Positions 1-10,123 are shown, counted from the first letter of the stretch. The stretch is DNA of 12,312 bases from Larix sibirica (GCA_004151065.3 NWUY0300098466.1:8045-20356), one strand, 5' to 3'. A program made the numbers and translations. The notes: generated from the letters alone by a model not told the origin.

Positions 1-680
1 GGGAATAATGCTACCCACAGTAGTGATATTTATAACATATAATTACTAGGTATATAGACAGAATAGTAGCATACAACAATTGAATGAAATCCATTATAAT
101 TAAAAAGAAAGGTTTGGCATTGCATTCTTCCTGCAAAAGGATGAAGTGAAGAGGATTCCTTCAAAAGAATATATCATAACAACCCAAGGACAAAATAGAT
201 ATGCCAGCATGAGGTTGTAATGATCTTGGAGAAGACCACTTTATTGGGTGAGGATCTGAGTGCTTTCTTGAAGAAAACTGTGCAATAACTACACTATATC
301 CTTAGAATACTTTGCAAATTGGGTAAAGGTAATAAAATATTTCCAACGATATTGTGGAATGTCATACATATATGTCTATATTGAATTTCAGTTGTATGTT
401 TTATGATCTCTCAGATCAAGAAGAGAATTGATGCATAAATATATAATTATGAGGAGAACGATAATGGTATTGTTTTATCTAGCAAATAAACTTAATTTTT
501 TTATTAAAGTCGAAAAAGTTATCCAAATACTAACTCCTATTAAGTATAGTGATTTTTTTTTGTTCTGCAATTTTAGTATTTGGGGTTGTGACACTTATTG
601 GCTTTCACATCTGTCATTGGTTTATTCATTGTGTGTAGTGACTAATTGGTAGTGTGCCTCTACAACTCTTTTTAGTCTAT
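1..680. other. AT-rich noncoding flank
   Basis: No supported gene is seen. The longest open frame here (428-652, + strand) encodes 74 residues rich in Phe, Leu and Ile, which reflects T-rich composition. It has no recognisable domain. No RNA gene or mobile-element terminus was recognised. Confidence 0.6.
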
Positions 681-1471
681 GTGGATGAAATCCATCCTCT
701 CTCCGGTGTGGTGTGCTTCTGAAGGTGACCCATATTTTGTGCATAGCATTTTATTTGTAATGTAGTAATAGTTTTATTTTTAATTTGGATATGTAGTTGC
801 AGCTATTTTAGGATTTACCTCTTTGCTGAGGTTTTTATTTTCTTCTGGTTTTCTCATACTATCATCATCATGATAAGTAGTTGCAATGGTTTTAGGGTTC
901 ATCTCTTTCTATTCCAAGTTCTATTTTTCTTATGTTTTTTAGTACTATCATCGTCATAATAATCGCTATGTTATTCATGTGCCATTTCATGTTGGATGAT
1001 GGACAGGTGAAGGTAGGTACATTCATCCATGGTTTCTCTCTCGTTTTTCCTATCCATGGTATATGATGCCATCCTCTATGTTGTGGTCCACTTGTTAAGC
1101 TACACTGATATTTTGTGCACAACATTTTATTTGTAGTGCAATAAAAGTTTTATTTTTATTTAGAATATGCTAGTTGCAACGATTTTAGGATTTATATCTT
1201 TGCTCATGTTTTTAATTTTTTTGGGTTTTCTAATACTATTATTATCACAATAAGTAGTTGCAATGGTTTAGTGGTTCATCTTTTTCTATTGTGGGTTTTA
1301 TTTTCTTAGGTTTTTTTAGTAATATCATCATAATAATAATCACTATTTTATTCATTTTCATTCATTCATATCATTGGATGATCCCATAGAATACTCGAAA
1401 ACAAATCAACCTTTTCGATGTTCGATGATGGACAACAAAAGGTAGGTACATTCATCCATGGTTTCTCTCTT
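681..1471. repeat. Two-copy diverged direct repeat
   Basis: A unit of roughly 365-415 bp occurs twice, about 681-1041 and 1058-1470. Landmarks recur in the same order: ATCCTCT at 694 and 1071, ATATTTTGTGC at 732 and 1108, TAGTTGCA at 795 and 1171, and an identical 30-base stretch at 1012-1041 and 1441-1470. The offset is 376-377 at the left and 429 at the right. Copy 2 therefore holds about 50 extra bases, around 1360-1430. Neither copy has coding potential: the reverse-strand ORF at 892-1125 lies within copy 1 and its junction with copy 2. The repeat could be a local tandem duplication or two fragments of an unidentified dispersed element. Confidence 0.8.
793..1340. repeat. 84-bp sub-repeats inside the direct repeat
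   Basis: Each large repeat copy contains two head-to-tail sub-units. Sub-units start at about 793 and 877 in copy 1, and at about 1170 and 1254 in copy 2, so the spacing is 84 bp both times. Each begins near TAGTTGCA, continues through a TTTTAGG/GTT-CATCTCTTT-like stretch and a T-rich tract, and ends in an ATCATCATNATAA-like stretch. The shared order shows that the 84-bp doubling came before the larger 376-bp duplication. Confidence 0.7.
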
Positions 1472-2320
1472 ATTTAGCTTAATAAATGGATAAAAGGGAA
1501 TTAGTTACAGATCAAATTAGATTCTATAGATTTTTTTGTTGTTCTAACTACCTTGATAGTGTTCGTCTCTTAATGGACTAATGTTTATAGCATAAACATG
1601 AATTTAGGAAGAAACATACATTTATTGTTGTTTAGGTAGCAATAGGCGTTTTTAGTGATACTATTGCCTACAGTAAAAACTTAATTATAAAATGACAAAT
1701 GGAATTATTTTTTAGTTTAGGTGGGTGCAGGGGTGATTATTTCTACTGTGGGTGTAATCATTCTATACATATGGGTATATTGGATTCAAACATTGCATTC
1801 ACTTCATTAGCATCCACCTGATTCAAAAAACCCAAGATTATAAAAGTATGTTTAATGTTGTGCGCTAATGAAAACATGTGTGCCCATTGGAGAAGGAGAG
1901 GATTAGATTAAAATGCAGTTATAAGAGTTAATATGTTTGTGAGATTCCCAACTCAAATGTAGCCTGATGAACAATATGTATGGAAGAAGAAAGGAAGATG
2001 AAATGTTTTAGAAATTAAAAATAAGGAACACGAAAATGCTGAAATTTTTATTTGTCATTGTCTCATCTCGAGACCTTAAAATGAAGTTGAGAAAACACAA
2101 AATTGAGTTTAGAAAAGACATGAATAAATCATGAATAATCTTGGCCCATGGAATAATGGATTTGTCTATTAATTTAAGTTATTTTTATTTATTAATTTAA
2201 TTTTAAAATGCTAGGAATGTAGATTGAATCTCATGGTTGACTGCAAATCATGAGTTCATGCGAATGCATATGGTAACCAACAACTATAGATAACCTTCTC
2301 AATTATTTATATTTTGTTGA
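1472..2320. other. Noncoding AT-rich stretch
   Basis: No gene is recognised on either strand. The only structure noted is a short imperfect hairpin at 1636-1671, with 10-11-base arms (GTAGCAATAG and CTATTGCCTAC) around a 15-base loop. Confidence 0.5.
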
Positions 2321-2420
2321 TTTGAGTCGTGATTTGGTTACCATTCATGGGATAGGTAGAAATTCATTTAGTTAAGTTGTGATGTGGCTACCATTAATGG
2401 GACAGGTAGAAAATTTCCCC
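2321..2420. repeat. 50-bp tandem pair
   Basis: Two adjacent 50-base units occupy 2321-2370 and 2371-2420. They share the backbone AGTYGTGATKTGGYTACCAT followed by TMATGGGAYAGGTAGAAA, with a handful of substitutions. This is a simple local duplication in noncoding DNA. Confidence 0.8.
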
Positions 2421-2986
2421 TATTGTTTAATCTAACGAACCCTCTTCCATACCTATCAGTATCAAGTACCTCAGTGAAGTGACACAACATGTTATGCATA
2501 GCCAATTGATATTGATCTAGATACCCATGAACCAGAGGAATCTAAGAGAATTTTTTATCTAACTAAAAAAGATAATGCCTGAAAACCATTTAGGCTCCCA
2601 ATTACTAGTAATTTTTTAAGCCGAATTTTATATTTAAATTTGTTGATAGCTTATCTTAATACACACTTTATTAACAAGCAAAGTCATGAATTTTGTCCTC
2701 CATCTAGTATTGGATCTTAGCTGAGCATGGTGGCCAAAATAGAAACACTCAAATAGTTTTTTTGATGATTCCAACTTGAGGTTGGGGTCAAACAAATCAT
2801 CCTTTTGCAAACTTTTTTTTTAATATTTTGGTTTAATTTAGTTACGATGAGGTGGTTCCTAATAAATTTTATTCAGAGATTCACAAAACTTACACACCAT
2901 AAGATCATGACTTGGGTGAACTATGATTTTTTCCTAAATTTATTAGAAAAAATGACTAGTTCTATGTGATGACATAATTAATATAA
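2421..2986. other. Noncoding AT-rich stretch
   Basis: No ORF of note, RNA gene or repeat was recognised here. Confidence 0.45.
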
Positions 2987-3032
2987 CACAAGTTATCAAA
3001 CCCCACTATCACAAGTTACCAAACCCCACTAT
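2987..3032. repeat. 23-bp tandem pair
   Basis: Two adjacent 23-base units lie at 2987-3009 and 3010-3032. They begin CACAAGTTA and end CAAACCCCACTAT or CCAAACCCCACTAT, and differ by a single T/C. The near identity implies a recent duplication compared with the other repeats in this window. Confidence 0.9.
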
Positions 3033-3381
3033 GAAGTGACACGCAAGATTTTCTATATAATTTTTGAAGCCACGCTCATATAGAAACACAACTCATATAA
3101 TACTTCGCATTTTGTATGGTTTTTTAGTATACTCTAGGATACTTTTCTTTTCCCTAATTAGAAATGAAAACCAATTTTCAAGATGTTGGTAATTGAATTT
3201 GCCATATGTTAGTAATTAAATTTAGTTGAAATTGATGTTAGTAATTGAGTGTAGTAGTTTAAATTTTTGTTATCTTATTTAATTGTTATTTATGTATTTT
3301 AATGTTAATATTTTGATTCTAATATTGTCTTAATGGTAAATTTTTATTTCCCTCTAAGATATAACTATTATCTTAAAAATA

Positions 3382-3487
3382 GTTTAAATGATAATCCAAA
3401 ATAAATAAATAAAATAACTTAAGTGATAAGCCAAAATAAATAAATAAATTAGCTTAAGTGATAATCCAAAATAAATAAAATTCACCT
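3382..3487. repeat. 36-bp tandem array, three units
   Basis: Units begin near 3382, 3418 and 3453, a period of 35-36 bp. Each carries the core TTAARTGATAAKCCAAAATA followed by AATA repeats. The third unit runs into TTCACC. The region is low-complexity AT-rich DNA. Confidence 0.85.
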
Positions 3488-3527
3488 TAAACGTAGCCAA
3501 GTCAATATCATAATTATAACAATGAAT

Positions 3528-3623
3528 CATAATTATTAACAATGAAAACATGTAATATAAATTACCTCGGAGTATTTGTTCTTAATAAAATAACATTTAG
3601 TTAAAATTAAAGTTATGCTTTTA
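3528..3623. repeat. Copy A of a diverged repeat flanking the LINE
   Basis: This 96-base segment aligns end to end with 11032-11123, just past the 3' end of the LINE. Shared landmarks, in order, are CATAATTATTA, ATGTAATATAAATTA, AGTATTT, TTAATAAAATAA, ATTTAGTT and GCTTTTA. I judge identity by eye at about 80-85 percent with a few short indels. It implies that the LINE landed in the second of two related AT-rich segments. Confidence 0.7.
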
Positions 3624-3780
3624 AACAATAAATAATAAACTCCAAGAGATTAATAAATTATTATAATATAAAATGAATAAATAAAAAAACTTTATCCATA
3701 AAATCATTAATCTTAACCTAATACATATAAGTAAATGTTACTTACAATTACTATTTCATATAATTTTTAAAATCCATTAA

Positions 3781-3800
3781 TATATATATATATATATATA
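3781..3800. repeat. (TA)10 microsatellite
   Basis: This is an uninterrupted run of ten TA dinucleotides, about 30 bp upstream of the LINE target-site duplication. Confidence 0.95.
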
Positions 3801-3828
3801 TTAAATTCACTTAAATATGGTTAATAAA

Positions 3829-3844
3829 ATAATTATTATTGATG
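3829..3844. repeat. Left target-site duplication of the LINE
   Basis: ATAATTATTATTGATG is repeated exactly at 11033-11048, directly after the A-rich tail. A mismatch on each side (A/C to the left, G/A to the right) fixes the length at 16 bases. That is typical of target-primed LINE insertion, and it sets the outer limits of the element. Confidence 0.85.
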
Positions 3845-3917
3845 GTTTTCTTTTAATTGGAATTAATGAACTAAGCAAGGCTACATAAAAATGAAATGAG
3901 AAGTCAAAAAATTGACG

Positions 3918-5349
3918 ATGAGCAGAGTGGTTGCGATGACGATTAGCTGCTAGGTTTTCGACGATCTTCTACAAGGTGGTCCTCCTAGGATAGATCCCCC
4001 TCCAGATCCAAGTCCGGAGGAAATAATTCGCATTCTCGATGAAGCCTTTCGGGATTTCGTGGCCTCCACGCCTCCAGTTCCTCCTCAGGATTTGGATTCT
4101 AGAGATGCAAACTTTGTTAAGTGAGCTGCAACTCCTCGCATTCAGATCATGTTCGCTACTTCAAGGTTGAAATATCTTGCTCTAAGCGAGAAGGGTTTGA
4201 TTGTACAGTTTACTAGGATTTGGCCCTCGCCAAAAACTATGGACTCCTGGATAAAAAAGAACTGGATTCCCTTGATCTCCGGTGGTCTCCAACATTGTTT
4301 TTGCGGCAAGCGTTTTTTTGTATTTTTGTTCAAATATAAAGAAGACATAGATCTTATTTTCAGGAGAAAACTTACTACGTGGGTCCTCATGGCTTATACC
4401 TCAACCGTTGGAGCTTATATTTTGATCCATAAAAGGATGTGCCCTTAGTGGTTTGAGTTTGGGTTCGTCTCCCTCACCTTCCGCTGCACTGTTGGAATGA
4501 TGAAACCCTTCAAGCAATAGGAAACTCTCTTGGAAAATAGATCGACAAAGTGGAACCAAAGGGACCTTTTTTTCTTGTGCATGGATCTGTGTGGAGGTTG
4601 ATTTGGAAAAGGGGCTTCCAGAGGCAGTTAAATTGTACATGGACAAATGGGAGTATTTTCAAAAGGTAGACTATGAACAACTTCCTTTTAAATGAAAGAA
4701 GTGTCACGAATATGGACACTTCGTCAAAAACTACCCAAAAGATTCTCAAGAAATTCTAGAAAAAAAATCAAGAGGAAGGATGGAAGAAAATAAAAAGGGA
4801 AGAAAAATTCCTTCATCAAATCTTAATACCTCGAACGGGTCTCAGCCAGAGAAAAGTAAGGAGAAAACTCAAGAAGGAAAAGGAACTTCCACCAGCAACA
4901 CGTTTCAAGCAATACTTGTAGAATAAGGAGAAATCCTAAAGACAGATCCATCAGAAGAAGATCTAGAAAATAAAGAGGTTCCCAATACCATTGGTATTCC
5001 CACCCCTACGCCCAGAGATGAAAGGATTGAACAAGTGATAGAGGGTTCTTCAACCCCAGGAGAATCCTGGGCCTCTATGGTAAAACAAAGCAAAGTCACA
5101 CCGCATTTTATTTCTCTAGATATTTCCTCCTCTCTTGGATCGCAGGAAATGCATGATTTCGGTCCTCCCCTATCCACTAGAGGAAGAAAATCTCAAAGGT
5201 ATCATAGAGAATAGGAAGCATAAAGGGAGATAGATCTTGGATGGTAGTGGATCCTTGAGGAAACCAAGCTCCTTCAAAACCCCAAAGGCATAGGAGGAAC
5301 TAAAGTGGATGGTAGATCCCTAGTAGGATCCAAAACGATCAAGAAATAA
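3918..5349 (+). pseudogene. LINE ORF1, nucleic-acid-binding protein (broken)
   Basis: The ORF1 protein of plant LINEs binds the element RNA. The likely start is ATG 3918. The N-terminus is Pro/Asp/Glu-rich (about 3981-4115). A DUF4283-like domain follows, with FATSRLKYLALSEKG at 4152 onward and WPSPKTMDSWIKKNW in the same frame. After a frame change near 4357 the reading becomes GPHGLYLNRW and then VWVRLPHLPLHCWNDETL. A second change, at the T7 run 4567-4573, leads to a CCHC knuckle at 4693-4734. Two of the four zinc ligands are lost there: Cys1 is TGA and Cys4 is Tyr. A Lys/Glu/Ser-rich tail runs to TAA 5347-5349. In-frame stops lie at 3951, 4122, 4430, 4454, 4538, 4693, 4924, 5212, 5221 and 5245. 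The final TAA overlaps the ORF2 ATG. Confidence 0.85.
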
Positions 5350-6050
5350 TGAAATCAGTCTCTTGGAACTGTAGGGGTTTGGGAGGCTCAGCTAAATTGG
5401 AATCTATAAAAGAAATTATAAAATATGAAAGACCATACATGCTGCTAATACAAGAGACAAAAATGACATACGTAGAGGTAATGGCACTCTCACGTATTTT
5501 TTAGAAAAATAGCCAGGGAAGAGCTATAAGCTCCAGAGGAGCATTAGGGGGAATAACTACATTTTTTTCAAGCAAGTTTACAATAACTCCAGTTAAGGAA
5601 ATCCAGCACTGGATCCTGACTGAAATCAAAGCAAAGAATGATTCAAATTCAATATATATCTGTAATTTTTATGGTCCAACGCGTTATAGGGACAAGTTAA
5701 AATTTTGGGAATATCTCTCTACGATAAAGGAGGATATCCAAGGAAAATATTTCATTATAGCAGGGGATTTCAACACCAATAAATCGCAACTAGAAAAGCG
5801 AGGAGGCTCAGAATTTAGGGACCCATTCGGCGAGAATATGGAGGAACTGATATCATATATGGATATGCTGGATCCTCGTATCAAGAATGGGAAGTATACC
5901 TAGAGTAACAGAAGGATAGGCACCTGGCACATTGTGACAAGACTCGACAGGTTTTTGGTAAGCTCTTCCTTTCTTCAAAAACATATTCTTCAAGCTTCTT
6001 TGACTTTTCCATATGCGGCTTCTGATCATAAGCCAATCTCCCTAGGCTTG
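5349..6050 (+). other. Apurinic-type endonuclease domain of ORF2
   Basis: This domain nicks genomic DNA to prime reverse transcription. The conserved blocks of the exonuclease/endonuclease/phosphatase fold are visible in one frame: WNCRG with Asn at 5367, QETK with Glu at 5454, NFYGP around 5667, GDFN with Asp 5766 and Asn 5772, and SDH at 6021-6029. All these catalytic or metal-binding positions are retained. Two amber codons (5502 and 5901) interrupt it, both at positions where relatives usually carry Trp (FWKNS-like and YTWSN-like contexts). Confidence 0.85.
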
Positions 6051-6699
6051 ACCTTCGTCGTTTATGGACCCATCCCCTTCCATTTTAACCCGATTTGGTT
6101 GCAAGACTCTAAATCCCTCGAAATAATACAAAGTGTGTGGAGCCAAACCCACATTGTGCCTGCTAGATATAAATGGGAATCAAAGTTAAGAAAAGTGTGG
6201 TATTCTCTTAACAGTTTGGAAAAATACGTTTTCAGGAGTCCAAATTTTCTAAAAACTCAAAATCAAAATGATCTAGCAGCTCTTCAAGCAAGTATGGAGA
6301 AGAATGAAATAACATTTGAGTGCTTAGTCAAGGAAAAAGAGTTGCGCAAGAAGATAACAAATGCTTCCAGACAAGAGGAAGAAGAATGGAGGTTGAAATC
6401 CAGACAATTTTGGCTAAAAGGAGGAGATAGCAATACATAGTACTTTCATAAAAAAACCATGGCAAGGCTGAGTTTCAACGTGATTAAGGAATTGAGAGGT
6501 AAAGATGTAAACAAGATAGAGGGATGGGAAGATCTTAAGAGCCACGTTTTGCAACACTTCTACAATATTTACTTAGATAAAAATGAGGCAGACGCAGAAG
6601 CTCAAGTCGACCTTCTCTCTAGAATTCCCGCTCTTATCTCTGATCTAGAAAACAAAGAAATTCTAAATCCTATCCTGGAACACGAGATAAAATAGGTTG

Positions 6700-7900
6700 T
6701 TTGGTCTTTGCACATGGATAAGGCCCCTGGGCCAGACGGTTTCACCATTAACTTTTATAGAGAAACATGGGATATCATACAAGATGATTTAAAAAAATGC
6801 TAAATTGGACAAGAAAAAAGGACAAGATTGGTGGGGCCACCAATTCCTCCTTCTTGGCCTTGATCTCGAAAGAAATAATTCCACTCTCAATTGATAGCTT
6901 CTGACCAATCTCCTTATGCAATACCTCTTATAAGATTCTTTAAAAAAATTTCGCTAGTAGAATGAAAAACATCATGGCCCGTCTCATCTCTAATTCACAA
7001 GGTGGATTTGTTGTCGGTAGCCAAATTCTTGACAACATCATCATTATTCAGGAAGCCATCCATTCTAACATGGAGAAAAAACAACAAGGTATGGCTATAA
7101 AATTGGATATGGCTAATGCTTTTGATAGGGTAAATCATTTTTTCCTTTTTGAAATTATGTCAAGATTTGGCTTCTCCTAGAACTTTGTGAGATGGATCAA
7201 AGCATGTATCAGCAAGCCTTGTATTACACCACTTGTGAATGGAAGGCCAACTAAATTCTTTCAAGCTACCAGGGGCCTTTGACAAGGATGCCCCTTGTCC
7301 ACCTTCCTTTACCTTTTGGTTGTTGAATCTATGAGAAGGAAGTTACAGGATATTCAAAGCTCTGGAGAACTAAAAGGATTGAAGATCTCTAGAGGAGTTA
7401 AAGCTAACAACCATGCACAGTTTGCAGATGACACTATTATGCTTGGGGGTGTGTCTATAGTCATCGTTGGGAAATTCAAAGGAGCTTTATCCACCTTTAT
7501 CAAAGCTGTTGATGGAAAGGTGAATGCTGCTAAATATAAGGTTTACGGATGGAATTTCCCCCCTAGGACTCTGGTAAGGATTTCAAGGATCCTTGGCTTC
7601 GATGGGGTTGTAAATTGGAATTCGTTTAATTACCTCAGGATTCCAATTTTCAAAGGAAAGAAAAGGGCAGCCGATTGGCAAGGTCTGGTTGACAATATCA
7701 AAAACAAAATCACTTCATGGGGGGCAAGATGGATCAACCCAGCTGGTAAGTTAGTTCTTATCAACTCTGTTTTATCTGCTTATCCCATATATGCATGCTC
7801 GATTTCCCTAGCTCCAAATAAAATTATGTAGGACGTCACAAAGGAAATTAGAAAGTTCCTTTGGCAAGGAGGTAAATCTAGCACTTCAAAAAAGTTCCAT
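6700..7900 (+). other. Reverse transcriptase domain of ORF2
   Basis: The order of RT blocks is KAPGPDGF (6720-6743), a PISLCN block just after stop 6902, SQGGFVVGSQILDN, motif A KLDMANAFDRVNH with Asp at 7106, a GL-stop-QGCPLS block at 7280, and motif C FADD with both Asp codons at 7427-7432. The catalytic aspartates are therefore intact. The thumb-like stretch WGARWINPAGKLVLINSVLS follows. A one-base loss at A7 6791-6797 and stops at 6902, 6941, 7178, 7280 and 7829 break it. Confidence 0.9.
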
Positions 7901-8565
7901 TTGGTTAACTGGGACACAGTTTGCATTCTGAAAGTCTATGGAGGCACTAGGGTAAGAGACCCGAACTTAATGAACCTTGCACTTTGGAGCAAAGATCCTC
8001 TGGAGAATCGTATCAGGAAAGAAATCCTGGTGGAAGGAGTTCCTTTGGATAAAATACATGAAAGGCACAAGGAAAAGATGCATGGAATAAATAGATATGA
8101 ATAGAGTTGGAACTCCTATTTGGGATTTACGTAAGAGGGCGAGGTCTATCATTCAATACAACATATATTGGATTTCAGGATCGGGAAAGCGTATTAACAT
8201 CTGGAAAGATAATTTTGGGATCAAATCCCCTTCAAACTTCCTGCAGGAGCTCTCAGATCTTAAACTTTGGCTTGATAATTTAAATATAACCACACTTTTC
8301 GACAACTCTTCCTAGAATAGTAGCGGAATATGGGATGGATGGAAAGATATGGAGGTCTCAAAACACCTCATTACAGACTACAATGCCTTCCTTTCCTTAC
8401 TTCAAGGTGTCACTCCAATTCATATACATCTCGCAGATCGAAGAGCCTGGGGAAATTCAGGCACTTACTCTGTCAAGGACGGATATTGCCTTCTATATGA
8501 GAAAAAGAACAGAACTACCAAGGATAAAAAGTGGAGAAAATTTCGGTGCAAGTATGGTCTCCCAA

Positions 8566-8740
8566 AAAATCATTGTTTTTTTATGGATCTTAGTGCATCG
8601 CAAAACCTTAACGGTGGAGAATCTGAGGAATAGAGGAGTAGCAGGACCGATGCGATGTATTCTTTGCAAAGAAGAAGAAGAGACACTTGAACATCTCTTT
8701 TTGGACTGTAAGTTCTCTCAAGAGGTTTGGTCTCATGCTC
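8566..8740 (+). other. zf-RVT zinc-binding region of ORF2
   Basis: A zf-RVT-like region follows the RT, as is common in plant LINEs. The ligand set is Cys 8656, Cys 8665, His 8692 and Cys 8707, in the context MRCILCKEE...LEHLFLDC, ending in a Trp (SQEVW). All four ligands are present. The frame enters this block after the T7 run at 8576-8582. Confidence 0.8.
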
Positions 8741-9171
8741 TCCGTGAATTACATTTCAATTTAATCTTGCCAACAAATTGGAATGATTTCTTTGCATGTT
8801 GGAGAGATCATTATGAAGGTTCCCTCTACAAGAAGATAGACTTCACAAGAGCCTGGGAAGCTCTTCCAAAATACATATGTTGGAAGATCTGAACAACAAG
8901 AAATAAAGAGATCTTCGAAGACAAAAAAACTAGCCCGAGAAAATTTGTTGGCTCAACAAAAGCACTCTGGGTTGAGGCCCTTACTGGGAAGGGAATGTTC
9001 AACATAAAAAAGGAGCCTTTGCTAGAAAAGGAAAAAGTTTGGGTTTCAGATCTTCTTGTGACCCCCTCTCCCCCCATCTGGATCAAGATGTTTAAGAGAT
9101 CCATAACTCCAGATGGGCAATCTAGAATGGGAATAGATAAATTCCATAGTTGGTGGCAGAAACTTGGTTGC

Positions 9172-9594
9172 AACACTTTGTTTTTTGATGGAGCCTCGAA
9201 AGGAAACCCTAGGCTGGAAGGAGTGGGTGGAGTCATTCATGACTTCAAGGGGAATAAGCAGAAGGAGTATGCTTGGGGTATCGGAAGAAATACTAATAAT
9301 GGTACAAAATGGTTAGCCTTAATCAAAGGACTAGAGATAGCTAGAAATATTGGCATCGAGGAAATGATCTCCTTTGGTTACTCTCTAATGGTTGTAAGAG
9401 AAGCGAGGAACTTGACGAAGAATCGCAAGCTTCCATCCTCCAAAATGCACTGCCTCCTAAAGTGCATTGTCAATGAATTCAAAGAAATAAACTTCCTTCA
9501 TGTGTTGAGATCCAATAACTCACAGGCGGATGTTATGGCAAATAAAGGAGTTGGTCTAAACTATGGGGTATTAGTAAGTGACCATGATGTTTTT
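9172..9594 (+). other. RNase H domain of ORF2, catalytic site lost
   Basis: This RVT_3-type RNase H would remove the RNA template. The block LFFDGASKGNP keeps the first Asp (9187), and SQADVMANKG keeps the last Asp (9529). The Glu expected in the NNEAEWLAL-like block is Lys (9307, NNGTKWLAL), and the Asp of the usual GDS motif is Tyr (9379, GYSLMVV). Two of the four metal-binding acids are missing, so this copy should be inactive apart from the stop codons elsewhere. The domain itself has no internal stop. Confidence 0.85.
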
Positions 9595-9615
9595 GAAAGT
9601 AGCTGGATTCCATAA

Positions 9616-10123
9616 CTTAGAGTCTCATTTTGTAAGCTTCGTCGTTCCTCGAAAGTCTTGGAATATCAAGAATTGCCATTATAAGGTCCGACTTGGCTCT
9701 CAAATCCTTTTTTACTCTACCACAACTCCATTTCCTATCCTAAGTCGGGGTGGAGTAATGACCATTATCCAAGATCATCATTTTGGGATTCTCCCCCATG
9801 CTGCATTTATTATAAGGGGGTGGGTTTCACGCATGAGACGGATGGTATCCATGCGTGGAAACTATATGGCGGGAAACAGGGAAAGTGTCGACTTAAAAAT
9901 ATGTGCCTGGAGAGGCAAGCACAATAACCTAGGCTTCGTTTGGAATTTGGAGAGCAGAATTCAGTGCTGGTTTGTCAACAATATGGGCTTCTACAACCCT
10001 GCTTTGTCTACATTTTTGTATGGCGACTCGGCTTCTCCCTTGTTTCAATGTTCGCGGTGTGGGAAGTCTATCCCAAATCCCAGCTGGGACACGACAAAGA
10101 CATGCCCTGCGTGAAAAGGACTT
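9616..10123 (+). other. LINE segment between ORF2 and the third frame
   Basis: This stretch lies inside the element but has no domain I recognise. Different parts look coding-like in different frames, for example WSNDHYPRSSFWDSPPC from about 9754, and FVYIFVWRLGFSLVSMFAVW from about 10000. That suggests either an older reading frame broken by indels or chance. A 178-residue frame that starts inside ORF2 (9578-10111) spans most of it but shows no clear fold. Confidence 0.45.

Larger units (their letters stand above)
5349..9615 (+). pseudogene. LINE ORF2, endonuclease-RT-RNase H (broken)
   Basis: ORF2 encodes the enzyme that nicks the target and copies the LINE RNA. It spans about 1,420 codons, the usual size for plant L1 ORF2. 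It starts at ATG 5349 with an SWNCRG motif and ends at TAA 9613. The frame can be followed as frame 0 (5349-6790), a shift at A7 6791-6797, frame 2 to about 7982, a T insertion at 7983-7985, frame 0 to about 8575, a shift at T7 8576-8582, then frame 1 to the end. Stops interrupt it at 5502, 5901, 6438, 6693, 6902, 6941, 7178, 7280, 7829, 8088, 8313 and 8890. Most fall where the family usually has Trp, Arg or Gln. Endonuclease and RT active-site motifs survive; the RNase H site does not. Confidence 0.93.

Noticed and set aside
428-652. 74-residue + strand ORF
   Set aside because: It is Phe/Leu/Ile-rich from T-rich DNA, shows no domain, and has no supporting context.
892-1125. 77-residue - strand ORF
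   Set aside because: It lies across the junction of the two direct-repeat copies, and its frame is not maintained in the second copy.
4142-4749. Reverse-strand ORFs over LINE ORF1
   Set aside because: They are shadows of the sense-strand ORF1 frames, which match DUF4283/CCHC proteins.
8826-9240. Reverse-strand ORFs over the RNase H region (136 and 64 residues)
   Set aside because: They are opposite to clear RNase H coding sequence and show no motif of their own.
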